Source: Oscillospiraceae bacterium
GTDB taxonomy: Bacteria; Bacillota; Clostridia; Oscillospirales; Oscillospiraceae
Direction: 5' to 3'
Length of the DNA: 43,688 nucleotides
Assembly (NCBI GenBank): GCA_020025715.1
Contig: JAHHRQ010000009.1
Span: 1-43,688 of the forward strand
Positions 15,216 to 22,914 of the stretch are shown piece after piece. How positions within the stretch are numbered: the first letter of the stretch is position 1; each line of letters opens with the position of its first letter. The notes under the pieces were generated by a model. The model made no database searches. It was not told the DNA's origin and saw only the letters and a list, made by a program, of their open reading frames with translations. Both the position numbers and the translations under genes were made by a program.

Positions 15216-15590
15216 ATGAAACGGGAATTAGGAATTGCAGTATGCGGGCTGGCCTGCTGCCTGTGCTCTGAAAATGATGTCTGCCACGGATGTAATTCGG
15301 GCGAATGTCCCGGTAATGACGGGTGCGAGAACAGAATATGCGCACGGGATAAAAGGTGCGGCCATTGCTATGACTGCACAGAGAATTGCAGAAAAGGTCT
15401 GCTTTCCAAAATAAAGCCATACGGCTTTACTCAGTTTGTGAAGAGATACGGTGAGCAGATGCTTCTGGACTGTCTGGAGCGGAACGAGAAAAACGGCGTT
15501 GTATATCACCGTGAAGGTATCTTCGGTGACTATGATGATTTTGACGATGTGGAAGAACTGATAGCTTTCATTAAAAACGGTACGCGGTAA
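15216..15590 (+). CDS. DUF3795 domain cysteine-rich protein
   Basis: A 124-aa protein whose first half is rich in cysteines: CGLACCLC, CHGCNSGECPG, CENRICARDKRCGHCYDC. This pattern matches the DUF3795 family, small putative metal-binding proteins of unknown role. The C-terminal half is acidic and helical (DYDDFDDVEELIAFIKNG). The ATG at 15216 is preferred over a GTG 12 nt upstream; neither has a strong Shine-Dalgarno. It may share the transcript of the PurN-like gene, about 100 nt upstream. A strong terminator follows. Confidence 0.8.
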   Translation: MKRELGIAVCGLACCLCSENDVCHGCNSGECPGNDGCENRICARDKRCGHCYDCTENCRKGLLSKIKPYGFTQFVKRYGEQMLLDCLERNEKNGVVYHREGIFGDYDDFDDVEELIAFIKNGTR

Positions 15591-15612
15591 ATTCTTCCTG
15601 AGTATGTAAAAA

Positions 15613-15650
15613 TAACGGAGTGTGTCATTTGGCACACTCCGTTTTGCTTT
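15613..15650. terminator. Bidirectional terminator between DUF3795 and aspartate kinase genes
   Basis: An 11-bp stem (aacggagtgtg / cacactccgtt) followed by TTTTGCTTTTT on the plus strand. It serves both converging units. Confidence 0.88.
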
Positions 15651-16616
15651 TTATTTCAGTATGAGTTCGGAATGGACAATTTTAAGTGCGGGGAGGAGCT
15701 GCTGCGGGGCGACCTTTACTGAAATGCGGTTTTCCTCCACGCTGCCCATAAGAACTGCCACTCCCTTATCTCCCAGAACGGATATAAGCCTTGCCAGATT
15801 TTCGCTGTCCGCTGCCCGTCCCACGGCGGTAACAGTGCTGCTTTTTGCGTCCCTTGTCACTCCGGCAAAGGGGGGCCTGCTGCCGTCTGACAGAAAGCGA
15901 AGCTCAGTACCGGGCAGGGGCTTAAAGGATGAGAGCAAGCGGAGCTTTATCCCGTTTGCCATTGCAAGCTTTACAGCTCTCGGATGCAGCACCTGAGAGC
16001 CGGAAAGGGACAGCGAAAGCATGTCGCGGTAATCTATTTCCTTTAAAAGCCGTGCCCCGGGGCAAAGTCTGGGGTCGGCGGTATATATTCCGTCCACGTC
16101 TGTGTATATCCGGCACTCATCGGCTTTAAGCGCAGCCGACAGGGCAACGGCGGTGGTGTCTGAGCCTCCCCGGCCCAGAGTGCTTATATCACCGGAGGGC
16201 GACAGGGCCTGAAAACCGGCTACAACCGGTATCATGTCTTTTCTGAGGATTTCCTCTATCCTGTCCGGTACGATGAAGGCAATTTCCCCATTGCCGTAGG
16301 CACCGGCGCTGAGAATTCCGGCCTGCCAGCCGGTGAGGGAGACTGCTTTTTCCCCAAGCTCCTCCAGAGCCATTGCCATTAAGGCGGCTGACTGCTGCTC
16401 TCCGCTTGAAAGCAGGGCGTCCTGCTCTCTCGGTGAGGGGGCAGGGCTTATCTCCAGTGCCATTTCCCTTAAATCATCGGTTGTATCTCCGACGGCTGAT
16501 ACTACCGCCAGAACCTTCTGCTCTCCCCTTCGGGTATCTGAAATTATGCCCGCGGCCCGGAAAAGTCTGTCCGGGTCTGCAAGAGAGCTTCCGCCGAATT
16601 TCGTAACGATAAGCAT
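15651..16616 (-). CDS. Aspartate kinase, short form with a single ACT domain
   Basis: A 321-aa enzyme expected to phosphorylate L-aspartate, the first step toward lysine, threonine and methionine (and diaminopimelate). The kinase domain is complete: VTKFGGSSLAD (5-14), SSGEQQSAALMA, TLGRGGSDTTAVALSAAL (146-163), YTDVDGIYTADPR (171-183) and VLHPRAVKLA. Bacterial aspartokinases are usually 400-450 aa with two tandem ACT domains. Here only about 70 residues follow GVTRD, forming one ACT-like unit (SSTVTAVGRAAD to the end). The ATG at 16616 has GGAGG at 16624-16628; the open frame continues far upstream but only as the antisense of ytvI. Regulation by end products may therefore differ. The paralogue type (lysC, dapG) is not assigned. 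Confidence 0.9.
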   Translation of the reverse strand: MLIVTKFGGSSLADPDRLFRAAGIISDTRRGEQKVLAVVSAVGDTTDDLREMALEISPAPSPREQDALLSSGEQQSAALMAMALEELGEKAVSLTGWQAGILSAGAYGNGEIAFIVPDRIEEILRKDMIPVVAGFQALSPSGDISTLGRGGSDTTAVALSAALKADECRIYTDVDGIYTADPRLCPGARLLKEIDYRDMLSLSLSGSQVLHPRAVKLAMANGIKLRLLSSFKPLPGTELRFLSDGSRPPFAGVTRDAKSSTVTAVGRAADSENLARLISVLGDKGVAVLMGSVEENRISVKVAPQQLLPALKIVHSELILK

Positions 16617-16746
16617 TACTTTTCCTCCAATACCGCTGAGCGCGGCTACTACATTATATACATTTCCGGTACAAGGTGTGAGGAATGAATAAGAGTGGAG
16701 AAAAGCGGGTAAAAAGTATTTTAGTATACTTACGGGGGAGGAGAAA

Positions 16747-17820
16747 ATGTTGGGGGAGAGAAGAGAAAAAAATCTGTCTTTTCTGCTGCGTGCAGCGGCT
16801 GCGGCAGTGGGAATATGGCTGTGCGTAAAATTCATCCTGCCGTGGACGGCACCTTTTATTGTAGCTTTTGCGCTGGCGGCAATCATGGAGCCGGCAGTTA
16901 AAGCCATGAGCCGTAAGGGCTTTAAGCGGAGCTTTGCGGCGGGGGTTCTTACAATAGGTGTACTGGGAATTTTGCTGTGGCTGCTGTTTATTTGCGCTTC
17001 AAAAGGTGTGTCCGCCGCCTCGGATTTTGCAAAGAGAACGCCGGAAATTATGCGTGCTGTGGGGCAGAACATAAAAAGCCTTGAAGATAAGCTGCTCACA
17101 TTTTTTGCCGCCTCTCCCGATTCCGTTGAGCAGTACATGAAAAGCGTTATGGATGCGCTGGGAGAGGCACTTTTCGGCCTGCCTGCGGTTTTATCCCAAT
17201 GGGTGCTGGACTTTCTGGGAAAAGCAGCACAGAAAAGCCCCAGCACCCTGCTTTTTGCAGTTACGGCGGGGCTTGGCAGCTATTTTATTTCAGCCTCATT
17301 CCCTAAAACTACGGCATTTATCGAAGCCCAGCTGCCGGAGAATATGCGGCAGAAGCTCAATGCGCTGTCAGGAGAAATGAAAAACAGTATGGGTGGTTTT
17401 TTCAGGGCGCAGCTTATACTCATGGCAATAAGCTTTTTTGAACTGCTGATTGCGTTTTTACTTCTGAGGGTAAAAAATCCGGCGGGACTTGCCGCAATTA
17501 CTGCCGTAATAGACGCACTCCCTGTTTTCGGCACCGGAATTGTACTTGTACCGTGGAGCATTTACTGCCTGCTTTTCGGGAACTACGGCCGTGCTCTGGG
17601 GCTTATAATCTGCTGGGCGCTTGTGAATTTAGTCCGCAGCTGCGCTCAGGCAAAGCTGCTTGGGGACGAAATCGGCCTTGACCCTTTAAGCTCCCTTGCT
17701 TCAATGTATCTGGGCTTTAAGCTGTGGAGTGTGTGGGGAATGTTGCTCTTTCCCCTGATTTTTTCCGTTATACGCCAGCTTAACGACAAGGGAATAATAA
17801 AATTGTGGAAAACCATATAA
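16747..17820 (+). CDS. ytvI: Sporulation integral membrane protein YtvI (AI-2E transporter family)
   Basis: A 357-aa polytopic membrane protein of the AI-2E/PerM superfamily. Two N-terminal helices (about 13-57) are followed by a long amphipathic central region and a block of C-terminal helices with the conserved DALPVFGTGIVLVPW and GLDPLSSLASMYLGFKLWSVWG. This C-terminal pattern is that of the YtvI sporulation subfamily. In B. subtilis ytvI belongs to the mother-cell sporulation programme; its biochemical role is not known. The start codon follows a ggggagg site. It diverges from the aspartate kinase gene. No convincing SigE promoter was found, although the 75 bp upstream is AT-rich. Confidence 0.88.
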   Translation: MLGERREKNLSFLLRAAAAAVGIWLCVKFILPWTAPFIVAFALAAIMEPAVKAMSRKGFKRSFAAGVLTIGVLGILLWLLFICASKGVSAASDFAKRTPEIMRAVGQNIKSLEDKLLTFFAASPDSVEQYMKSVMDALGEALFGLPAVLSQWVLDFLGKAAQKSPSTLLFAVTAGLGSYFISASFPKTTAFIEAQLPENMRQKLNALSGEMKNSMGGFFRAQLILMAISFFELLIAFLLLRVKNPAGLAAITAVIDALPVFGTGIVLVPWSIYCLLFGNYGRALGLIICWALVNLVRSCAQAKLLGDEIGLDPLSSLASMYLGFKLWSVWGMLLFPLIFSVIRQLNDKGIIKLWKTI

Positions 17821-17823
17821 AAA

Positions 17824-17862
17824 CTGCCGGAAAGGATTTGACCCTTCCGGCAGAAAAATTTT
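17824..17862. terminator. Terminator of ytvI
   Basis: Stem ctgccggaagg (one bulged A) / ccttccggcag, followed by AAAAATTTTT; may act on both converging transcripts. Confidence 0.88.
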
Positions 17863-17864
17863 TA

Positions 17865-18107
17865 TTAACTCAGTACGGTGATGCCGTCACTTACAGCCGG
17901 ACTGCCTGTACCGAACAGCTCCTGACTGAGTATGCTGTAAACTTCTTCAAAATACTGGATCCAATCAGTCAGATTGTAGCGTGCATCCAGAATAGAGTAA
18001 ATTCTGTCCATATCGGCACCGGTGAGGAAACCGACACCCATGAATACGCCGCCTAACAGTATTACAATAAGGACTATTGCAATAATAATTCTCCATGCTC
18101 TTTTCAT
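17865..18107 (-). CDS. Small single-pass membrane protein coupled to the DUF1700-like gene
   Basis: An 80-aa protein with one strong N-terminal membrane helix (about 4-28), then a polar region with LTDWIQYFEEVYSILSQELFG. The ATG at 18107 overlaps the stop of the upstream gene as ATGA; a longer start at 18134 is possible but less likely. Pairing with a DUF1700-type protein suggests a joint envelope function. I do not recognise a family. Confidence 0.7.
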   Translation of the reverse strand: MKRAWRIIIAIVLIVILLGGVFMGVGFLTGADMDRIYSILDARYNLTDWIQYFEEVYSILSQELFGTGSPAVSDGITVLS

Positions 18108-19234
18108 ACCGCAGGCACCTCCTTGTAGCACCACTTATGGGCGAGGTCCAGAATACCGCGGACAAGAGAGGCCATGGCACCGCCGATAAACCAGATGAAT
18201 ATCCACAAAAACAGCAGTCCCAGCGCCAGAACTATTAAAGCCGAGCCCAGCATTACCATTAAATCTGCAAACACCGCAAAGCCGCTGAATGTAGCCGCCA
18301 GCAGAACGGAGCCTGCGGCGATAACGGCAACGGCCAGAGCCAGAAACAGCAATGTAGGAACGAGCAGCAGGACAATACCCGCAGCTCCAATGGGAACAGC
18401 GAACAGAATGTAGAGTATAAGCAGGAATACGCGGGGCTTAGACACGGTTTCGGTGTATAAGACTTCCTCGGTTTCGGCCTCAACAGTTTCTTCCGTTTCC
18501 TCATTTGCATCAGGCTCATTTGAAGCAGGCTTTATCTCAAAATCCTTTATGAAAGCATCGGTTTCATCCTCCTGAGAAGCATCCTCCTCAGTGTCCTCCG
18601 TGCTTTCCTCATCGCCGGTTTCTTCTGTATCTTCTTCGGCGGGAGCATCGCTTTCCTCTGCGTTTTCTTCGGCAGCGGGCTCTTCTGTCTGAGTCTCTTC
18701 CTCGGAAACAGCCTCTTCGGCGGGAACTTCTTCCTCTTCGGAAACTCCTTCTTCGGGAGTCTCATCCTGAAAAACTTCCTCCTCTTCTACGACCGCTTCT
18801 TCGCTATTCTCGCTCTCAGCAGAGACATTATCTCCCTCAGCAGGCTCAGCATCAGACTGATTGTCTGCACCTTCTTCAAAAAGGGAGAGCTGATCTTCTG
18901 AGACAGGAGCGGGCACCGGTGCAAGCTCAAAGGGAACTGCATCCTCAATGGCTTTTACAAAGTCAGGTACATCGCCGGTCTCTTCATAATATTCTCCGTC
19001 CTCTCTGGACTGGGAATTTATCTGAAGCTTACGCTCCTTTGCGTTATAAGCTCTTGCGATTATAACCGCCTGCCGCGTGGGTGAAACCAGAGCGGAGAGC
19101 ACTGCCTGCTCATCCTCTGCCTGTTCAAAAACCTCTTCGTATATGGACAGCGCAAGCTGCCTGTCCTCCTCATACATAAAGGTCAGAAGTTTACCCAGTT
19201 CGGTCAGAAATTTCTGTTTGTTTATATCGGTCAC
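18104..19234 (-). CDS. DUF1700-like membrane protein with a long acidic linker
   Basis: About 375 aa in three parts. The N-terminus (NKQKFLTELGKLLTFMYEEDRQLALSIYEEVF) resembles the helical start of DUF1700/HAAS proteins. From about residue 110 to 245 is a highly acidic, Glu/Ala-rich low-complexity stretch. The C-terminus (about 268-365) has four hydrophobic segments and ends with a short basic tail. DUF1700-type proteins often accompany PadR-like regulators or DUF4097 adhesin-like proteins, but none is present here. The conventional start is GTG at 19234, but the Shine-Dalgarno GGAGG (19234-19238) overlaps it; an AUA at 19225 has ideal spacing and would give the usual family start MNKxxFL. 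Confidence 0.8.
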   Translation of the reverse strand: MTDINKQKFLTELGKLLTFMYEEDRQLALSIYEEVFEQAEDEQAVLSALVSPTRQAVIIARAYNAKERKLQINSQSREDGEYYEETGDVPDFVKAIEDAVPFELAPVPAPVSEDQLSLFEEGADNQSDAEPAEGDNVSAESENSEEAVVEEEEVFQDETPEEGVSEEEEVPAEEAVSEEETQTEEPAAEENAEESDAPAEEDTEETGDEESTEDTEEDASQEDETDAFIKDFEIKPASNEPDANEETEETVEAETEEVLYTETVSKPRVFLLILYILFAVPIGAAGIVLLLVPTLLFLALAVAVIAAGSVLLAATFSGFAVFADLMVMLGSALIVLALGLLFLWIFIWFIGGAMASLVRGILDLAHKWCYKEVPAV

Positions 19235-19333
19235 CTCCGATTGTAATATACAAAAATCAGCTTATCACAAGCATTATAGCGTTTTGAAGCCTTTTGGTCA
19301 AGATAATTTCTTCACGTATATAGGGTTTTGCTA

Positions 19334-19362
19334 TTGACAAGGCTTGAAAGTGACGATAATAT
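19334..19362 (+). promoter_or_regulatory. Promoter of proS
   Basis: -35 TTGACA (19334-19339), 17-bp spacer, -10 TAATAT (19357-19362). The leader to proS is about 65 nt and shows only a small cggc/gccg hairpin, with no T-box features. Confidence 0.8.
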
Positions 19363-19432
19363 ATTGAATTACGGCAAAATGCCGCTAAATACGACGGAGC
19401 AAGGGCTCTGGCGAAATGAGAGGTTAATTATT

Positions 19433-20869
19433 ATGGCAAAAGAAAAAAAGGTTGAGCAGATAACCGATATGGAGGTTAATTTTGCTCAGTGGTTCACAGA
19501 CGTCTGCACCAAGGCAGAACTTGTTGACTACTCCGGTGTTAAGGGCTGCTACATCCTGCGTCCCTACGGCTATGCCATTTGGGAGAATATTCAGAGCATA
19601 CTGGATAAGATGTTTAAGCGGGACGGACATGAGAATGTTTCCATGCCTATGCTGATTCCGGAGAGCCTTTTGCAGAAGGAAAAGGACCATGTTGAGGGCT
19701 TTGCACCTGAGTGCGCATGGGTTACCATGGGCGGCAGCGAGGAGCTCCCCGAGAAGCTGTGCATCCGTCCTACTTCCGAGACTCTTTTCTGCGATCACTG
19801 GAGCCACATTGTTCATTCATGGCGCGACCTGCCTATGAAATATAACCAGTGGTGCTCTGTTCTCCGCTGGGAGAAAACCACCCGTCCCTTCCTGCGCGGA
19901 AGAGAATTCCTCTGGCAGGAGGGCCACACCCTCCATGCTACCGCAGAGGAGGCAGAGGCAGAAACCAAGCACCAGCTTGAGGTTTATGCAGATCTCTGCG
20001 AAAACTATCTGGCAATGCCTGTTATAAGAGGCGTAAAGACCCAGAAAGAGAAGTTTGCCGGTGCTGAGAACACCTACACCATCGAGTGCATGATGCACGA
20101 TAAGAAGGCTCTCCAGTCCGGTACCAGCCATTACTTCGGTGACGGCTTTGCAAAACAGTTCGATATTACCTTTACCGACAAGGACAACAAGCAGAAGTAT
20201 CCCTTCCAGACCTCATGGGGTCTTTCCACCCGTATTATCGGCGGTATTATCATGACCCACGGTGATAATAACGGTCTTGTCCTGCCTCCCCAGATTGCTC
20301 CCATACAGGTCATTGTTGTTCCTGTTGCACAGCACAAGGAAGGCGTTGTAGAGGCTGCTACCGCTCTCTACGAGAGCCTGAAGGCAGCAGGTATCAGAGC
20401 AAAGATCGACCTGAGCGACAACAGCCTTGGCTGGAAGTGCGCCCAGTACGAGATGAAGGGTGTTCCCCTCAGACTTGAAATCGGTCCCAGAGACATTGAA
20501 AACGGTGAATTCATGGCAGTACGCCGCGATAACCGTGAAAAGACCTCTGTTAAGATCGCTGAGGCTGCCGAAATGGTTCCCCAGCTTCTGGATGCAGTTC
20601 AGAAGGGAATGTACGACAAGGCTAAGAAAAACCTTGACGAGCACACCTACGAGGCCCACTCCCTTGAAGAGGCAAAGGAGCTGCAGGAGAAAAACGGCGG
20701 CTTCATTAAGACCATGTGGTGCGGCGACCTTGAGTGTGAGCTGGCTATGAAGGATAAGGCCGGCATGTCCTCCCGCTGCATCCCCTACAAGCAGGAGAAG
20801 CTGGACGATGTATGCCCTGTCTGCGGAAAGCCCGCAAAGCACATGATCTACTGGGGCGTAGCATACTGA
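19433..20869 (+). CDS. proS: Prolyl-tRNA synthetase (archaeal/eukaryotic-like, ProS type 3)
   Basis: A 478-aa class II aminoacyl-tRNA synthetase that charges tRNA-Pro. The N-terminal QWFTDVCTKAELVDYSGVKG, motif 2 region LRWEKTTRPFLRGREFLWQEGHT, IRPTSET, and motif 3 (GLSTRIIGGIIMTHGDNNGLVLPP) are present. It lacks the editing insertion of the long bacterial type and ends in a zinc-binding C-terminal domain (CGDLECE, CPVCGKPAKH) with the terminal tyrosine typical of this type. The ATG at 19433 is chosen over an upstream TTG because family alignments start here and AGAGG precedes it. It has its own promoter and terminator. Confidence 0.96.
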   Translation: MAKEKKVEQITDMEVNFAQWFTDVCTKAELVDYSGVKGCYILRPYGYAIWENIQSILDKMFKRDGHENVSMPMLIPESLLQKEKDHVEGFAPECAWVTMGGSEELPEKLCIRPTSETLFCDHWSHIVHSWRDLPMKYNQWCSVLRWEKTTRPFLRGREFLWQEGHTLHATAEEAEAETKHQLEVYADLCENYLAMPVIRGVKTQKEKFAGAENTYTIECMMHDKKALQSGTSHYFGDGFAKQFDITFTDKDNKQKYPFQTSWGLSTRIIGGIIMTHGDNNGLVLPPQIAPIQVIVVPVAQHKEGVVEAATALYESLKAAGIRAKIDLSDNSLGWKCAQYEMKGVPLRLEIGPRDIENGEFMAVRRDNREKTSVKIAEAAEMVPQLLDAVQKGMYDKAKKNLDEHTYEAHSLEEAKELQEKNGGFIKTMWCGDLECELAMKDKAGMSSRCIPYKQEKLDDVCPVCGKPAKHMIYWGVAY

Positions 20870-20892
20870 TTAAATCAGATAAAACCAATAAA

Positions 20893-20926
20893 AAAAGACT
20901 TCGGAAATTTCCGAAGTCTTTTTTTA
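20893..20926. terminator. Bidirectional terminator between proS and dctM
   Basis: Stem aagacttcgga / tccgaagtctt with A-run upstream and T7 downstream. Confidence 0.9.
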
Positions 20927-20941
20927 TGTTTGCTGAACCAA

Positions 20942-22255
20942 TCAGGCTTCCACGCCGTAGATAAGGTTCGGTACAATGTCGATAAGTATGGGACAGAAGG
21001 TAAGCAGTAAAAGCACAAGAACCAGACACAATATGAATGGCCATACTTCTTTTAGGAATTCGCTTATAGAGCAACCTGTAATACCGCATGTGGTGAACAT
21101 CATAGAACCGAAAGGAGGAGTGATACCGCCTATCATAATGTTAACTATGGCAACGAGACCGAAGTGGTAAACGCCGACACCCAGCTGCTTTGCAACAGGC
21201 AGAAGCAGAGGAGTAATTATCATAAGAGCAGCGCCGCCTTCAAGGAACATACCCATTATAAGCAGAACCACGTTGCAGAGCATCAGGAACACATACTTGT
21301 TGGTGGTGAGATTCAAAACAGCGGTGGTAACTATCTTAGGCAGGTTGATCCAGGTCATGTACTGACCGAAGACGTTGGCGGAAACCATGATAAGTACAAC
21401 ACTGGAGGTACCGGCGATGGTATCCAGAAGAATTGGGATAAGGTGTTTTTTAAGAGACAGCTTTTTGTAAACAAAGCGGCCGATAATGAAGCAGTACAAA
21501 ACTGCAACAGCACCGCCCTCAGAGGGGGTGAACAGGCCGAAACGCATACCGAGAATAATACCGAAGGGGAAGAACAGACCCCAGAAAGATGTGAGAGCCT
21601 GCTTTAAAACGGTTTTCACAGGAGGGAATTTTTCTCTGGTTTTGGGATAATTTCTCTTCTTTGCAATTATTGCAACGGTTATCATCATGGAAGCGGACAT
21701 CAGTATGCCGGGTACATAACCTGCTGCAAAGGTACGACCCAGAGAAGCCTGAGCAATCAGGCAGAAGATAATGAGGTTAACTCCGGGAGGAATAACCGGT
21801 GTTGCGGCAGATGATGCGGCAGTAATAGCCGCGGAGAAAGCCTTTGAATAGCCTCTCTTTTCCATTTCGGGAACCAGCATCTTGGACTGCATAGCGCAGT
21901 CTGCGTTAGCGGAGCCGGAGCAGCCGCCCATGAGCATGGAAAGGAGAACGTTAACCTGTGCAAGGCCGCCGCGCATATGACCGGTGACACATTCACAGAA
22001 GTCCATCATTTTGTCGGATATACCGCCGAAGTTCATGACTGAGCCGGACATTATGAAGAAGGGAATTGCCAACATAGAGAAAGACTGGGTAGCATTCATA
22101 ACTTTCTGGAGGATGAGCCAGCACTGGGTGTTGGGATCAAGAACCAAGAAGTAGAAAAATGTTGAACCGAAAAGTGCATATACTATGGGCAATCCCATAA
22201 AATACAAAATAAATACCAGGAATATAGGGATTAGCTGTGTAAATGTTAATGTCAT
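20942..22255 (-). CDS. dctM: TRAP transporter large permease, DctM-like
   Basis: A 437-aa membrane protein with about 12 hydrophobic segments. Family motifs include LAIPFFIMSGSVM, the MGGCSGSANADCAMQSKMLVPEM segment, AASSAATPVIPPGVNLI and the C-terminal GGITPPFGSMMFTTCGI. It forms the transport channel of a DctPQM system that takes up organic acids or similar solutes with sodium. The ATG at 22255 overlaps the dctQ stop by one base (TGATG), so translation is coupled. The gene symbol is for the family; the substrate is not known. Confidence 0.94.
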   Translation of the reverse strand: MTLTFTQLIPIFLVFILYFMGLPIVYALFGSTFFYFLVLDPNTQCWLILQKVMNATQSFSMLAIPFFIMSGSVMNFGGISDKMMDFCECVTGHMRGGLAQVNVLLSMLMGGCSGSANADCAMQSKMLVPEMEKRGYSKAFSAAITAASSAATPVIPPGVNLIIFCLIAQASLGRTFAAGYVPGILMSASMMITVAIIAKKRNYPKTREKFPPVKTVLKQALTSFWGLFFPFGIILGMRFGLFTPSEGGAVAVLYCFIIGRFVYKKLSLKKHLIPILLDTIAGTSSVVLIMVSANVFGQYMTWINLPKIVTTAVLNLTTNKYVFLMLCNVVLLIMGMFLEGGAALMIITPLLLPVAKQLGVGVYHFGLVAIVNIMIGGITPPFGSMMFTTCGITGCSISEFLKEVWPFILCLVLVLLLLTFCPILIDIVPNLIYGVEA

Positions 22256-22800
22256 CAGAAGTTCCCTCCTTCAACCTGGTGTTCATTCTCATCAACAGTC
22301 TTTTTCTTTATGAGGTGAAGTCTGTCAGTGAGGAAGAAATAAATAGAATAGATAGTGGAAAGACCAAAGCCGATAGGAACGGCAATGCCTGTATAAGCTT
22401 TTGGAATGCGGAGAAGATCAGTAAGTGTAGGCTTAAAATGACCTCTTACATAAAGAAGGTGGTAAACGTACTGAGCGCTTATAATAGTGAGCATTATAAG
22501 TATTGCAAGCTCAAGTATACTAACCGTCCACTCAACAACAGTTTTTGTTTTGCCGTGGAGACGGTTCACAACGATATCAACACCGAGGTGTGCATGCTTG
22601 CGGTAAGCGTAGGCACTTCCTATGAAAACTGTCCATACAAAAAGACTTGTAACAATTTCCTCACACCACTGTATAGGTGTTTTTGCAACATAGCGCATAA
22701 TGACGTTAATGTTAACAAGTATAACACATGCTGTTAATGTGGAAGCGGTGATGATAGCGTCGAGATTTGTAAATATTTTTTTTAATAAATTATTTTTCAT
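22255..22800 (-). CDS. dctQ: TRAP transporter small permease, DctQ-like
   Basis: A 181-aa protein with four membrane helices. The DctQ hallmark RYVAKTPIQWCEEIVTSLFVWTVFIGSAYAYRKHAHLGVDIVV is evident. It partners DctM in the membrane. It starts about 115 nt after dctP, behind an intercistronic hairpin. Confidence 0.93.
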   Translation of the reverse strand: MKNNLLKKIFTNLDAIITASTLTACVILVNINVIMRYVAKTPIQWCEEIVTSLFVWTVFIGSAYAYRKHAHLGVDIVVNRLHGKTKTVVEWTVSILELAILIMLTIISAQYVYHLLYVRGHFKPTLTDLLRIPKAYTGIAVPIGFGLSTIYSIYFFLTDRLHLIKKKTVDENEHQVEGGNF

Positions 22801-22858
22801 AGTAAACCCTTATCCATATAAATCTCGAGCTTTAAAATTGATGACTAATAATTCCTTT

Positions 22859-22889
22859 CAGGCTGCCCGATAACAAATCGGGCAGCCTG
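22859..22889 (-). terminator. Intercistronic hairpin between dctP and dctQ
   Basis: A perfect 13-bp stem (caggctgcccgat / atcgggcagcctg) with a 5-nt loop. No U-tract follows on the minus strand, so mRNA stabilisation or processing is more likely than termination. Confidence 0.7.
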
Positions 22890-22914
22890 AAACATTCTAA
22901 CTTAGTTTTGCAGC

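Noticed and set aside
16617..17246. N-terminal extension of the aspartate kinase frame
   Set aside because: It runs antisense through ytvI, and the kinase has a good Shine-Dalgarno and canonical start (MLIVTKFGGSS) at 16616.
19363..19432. Possible T-box riboswitch before proS
   Set aside because: The leader is only about 65 nt and lacks the conserved T-box sequence and a terminator/antiterminator pair.
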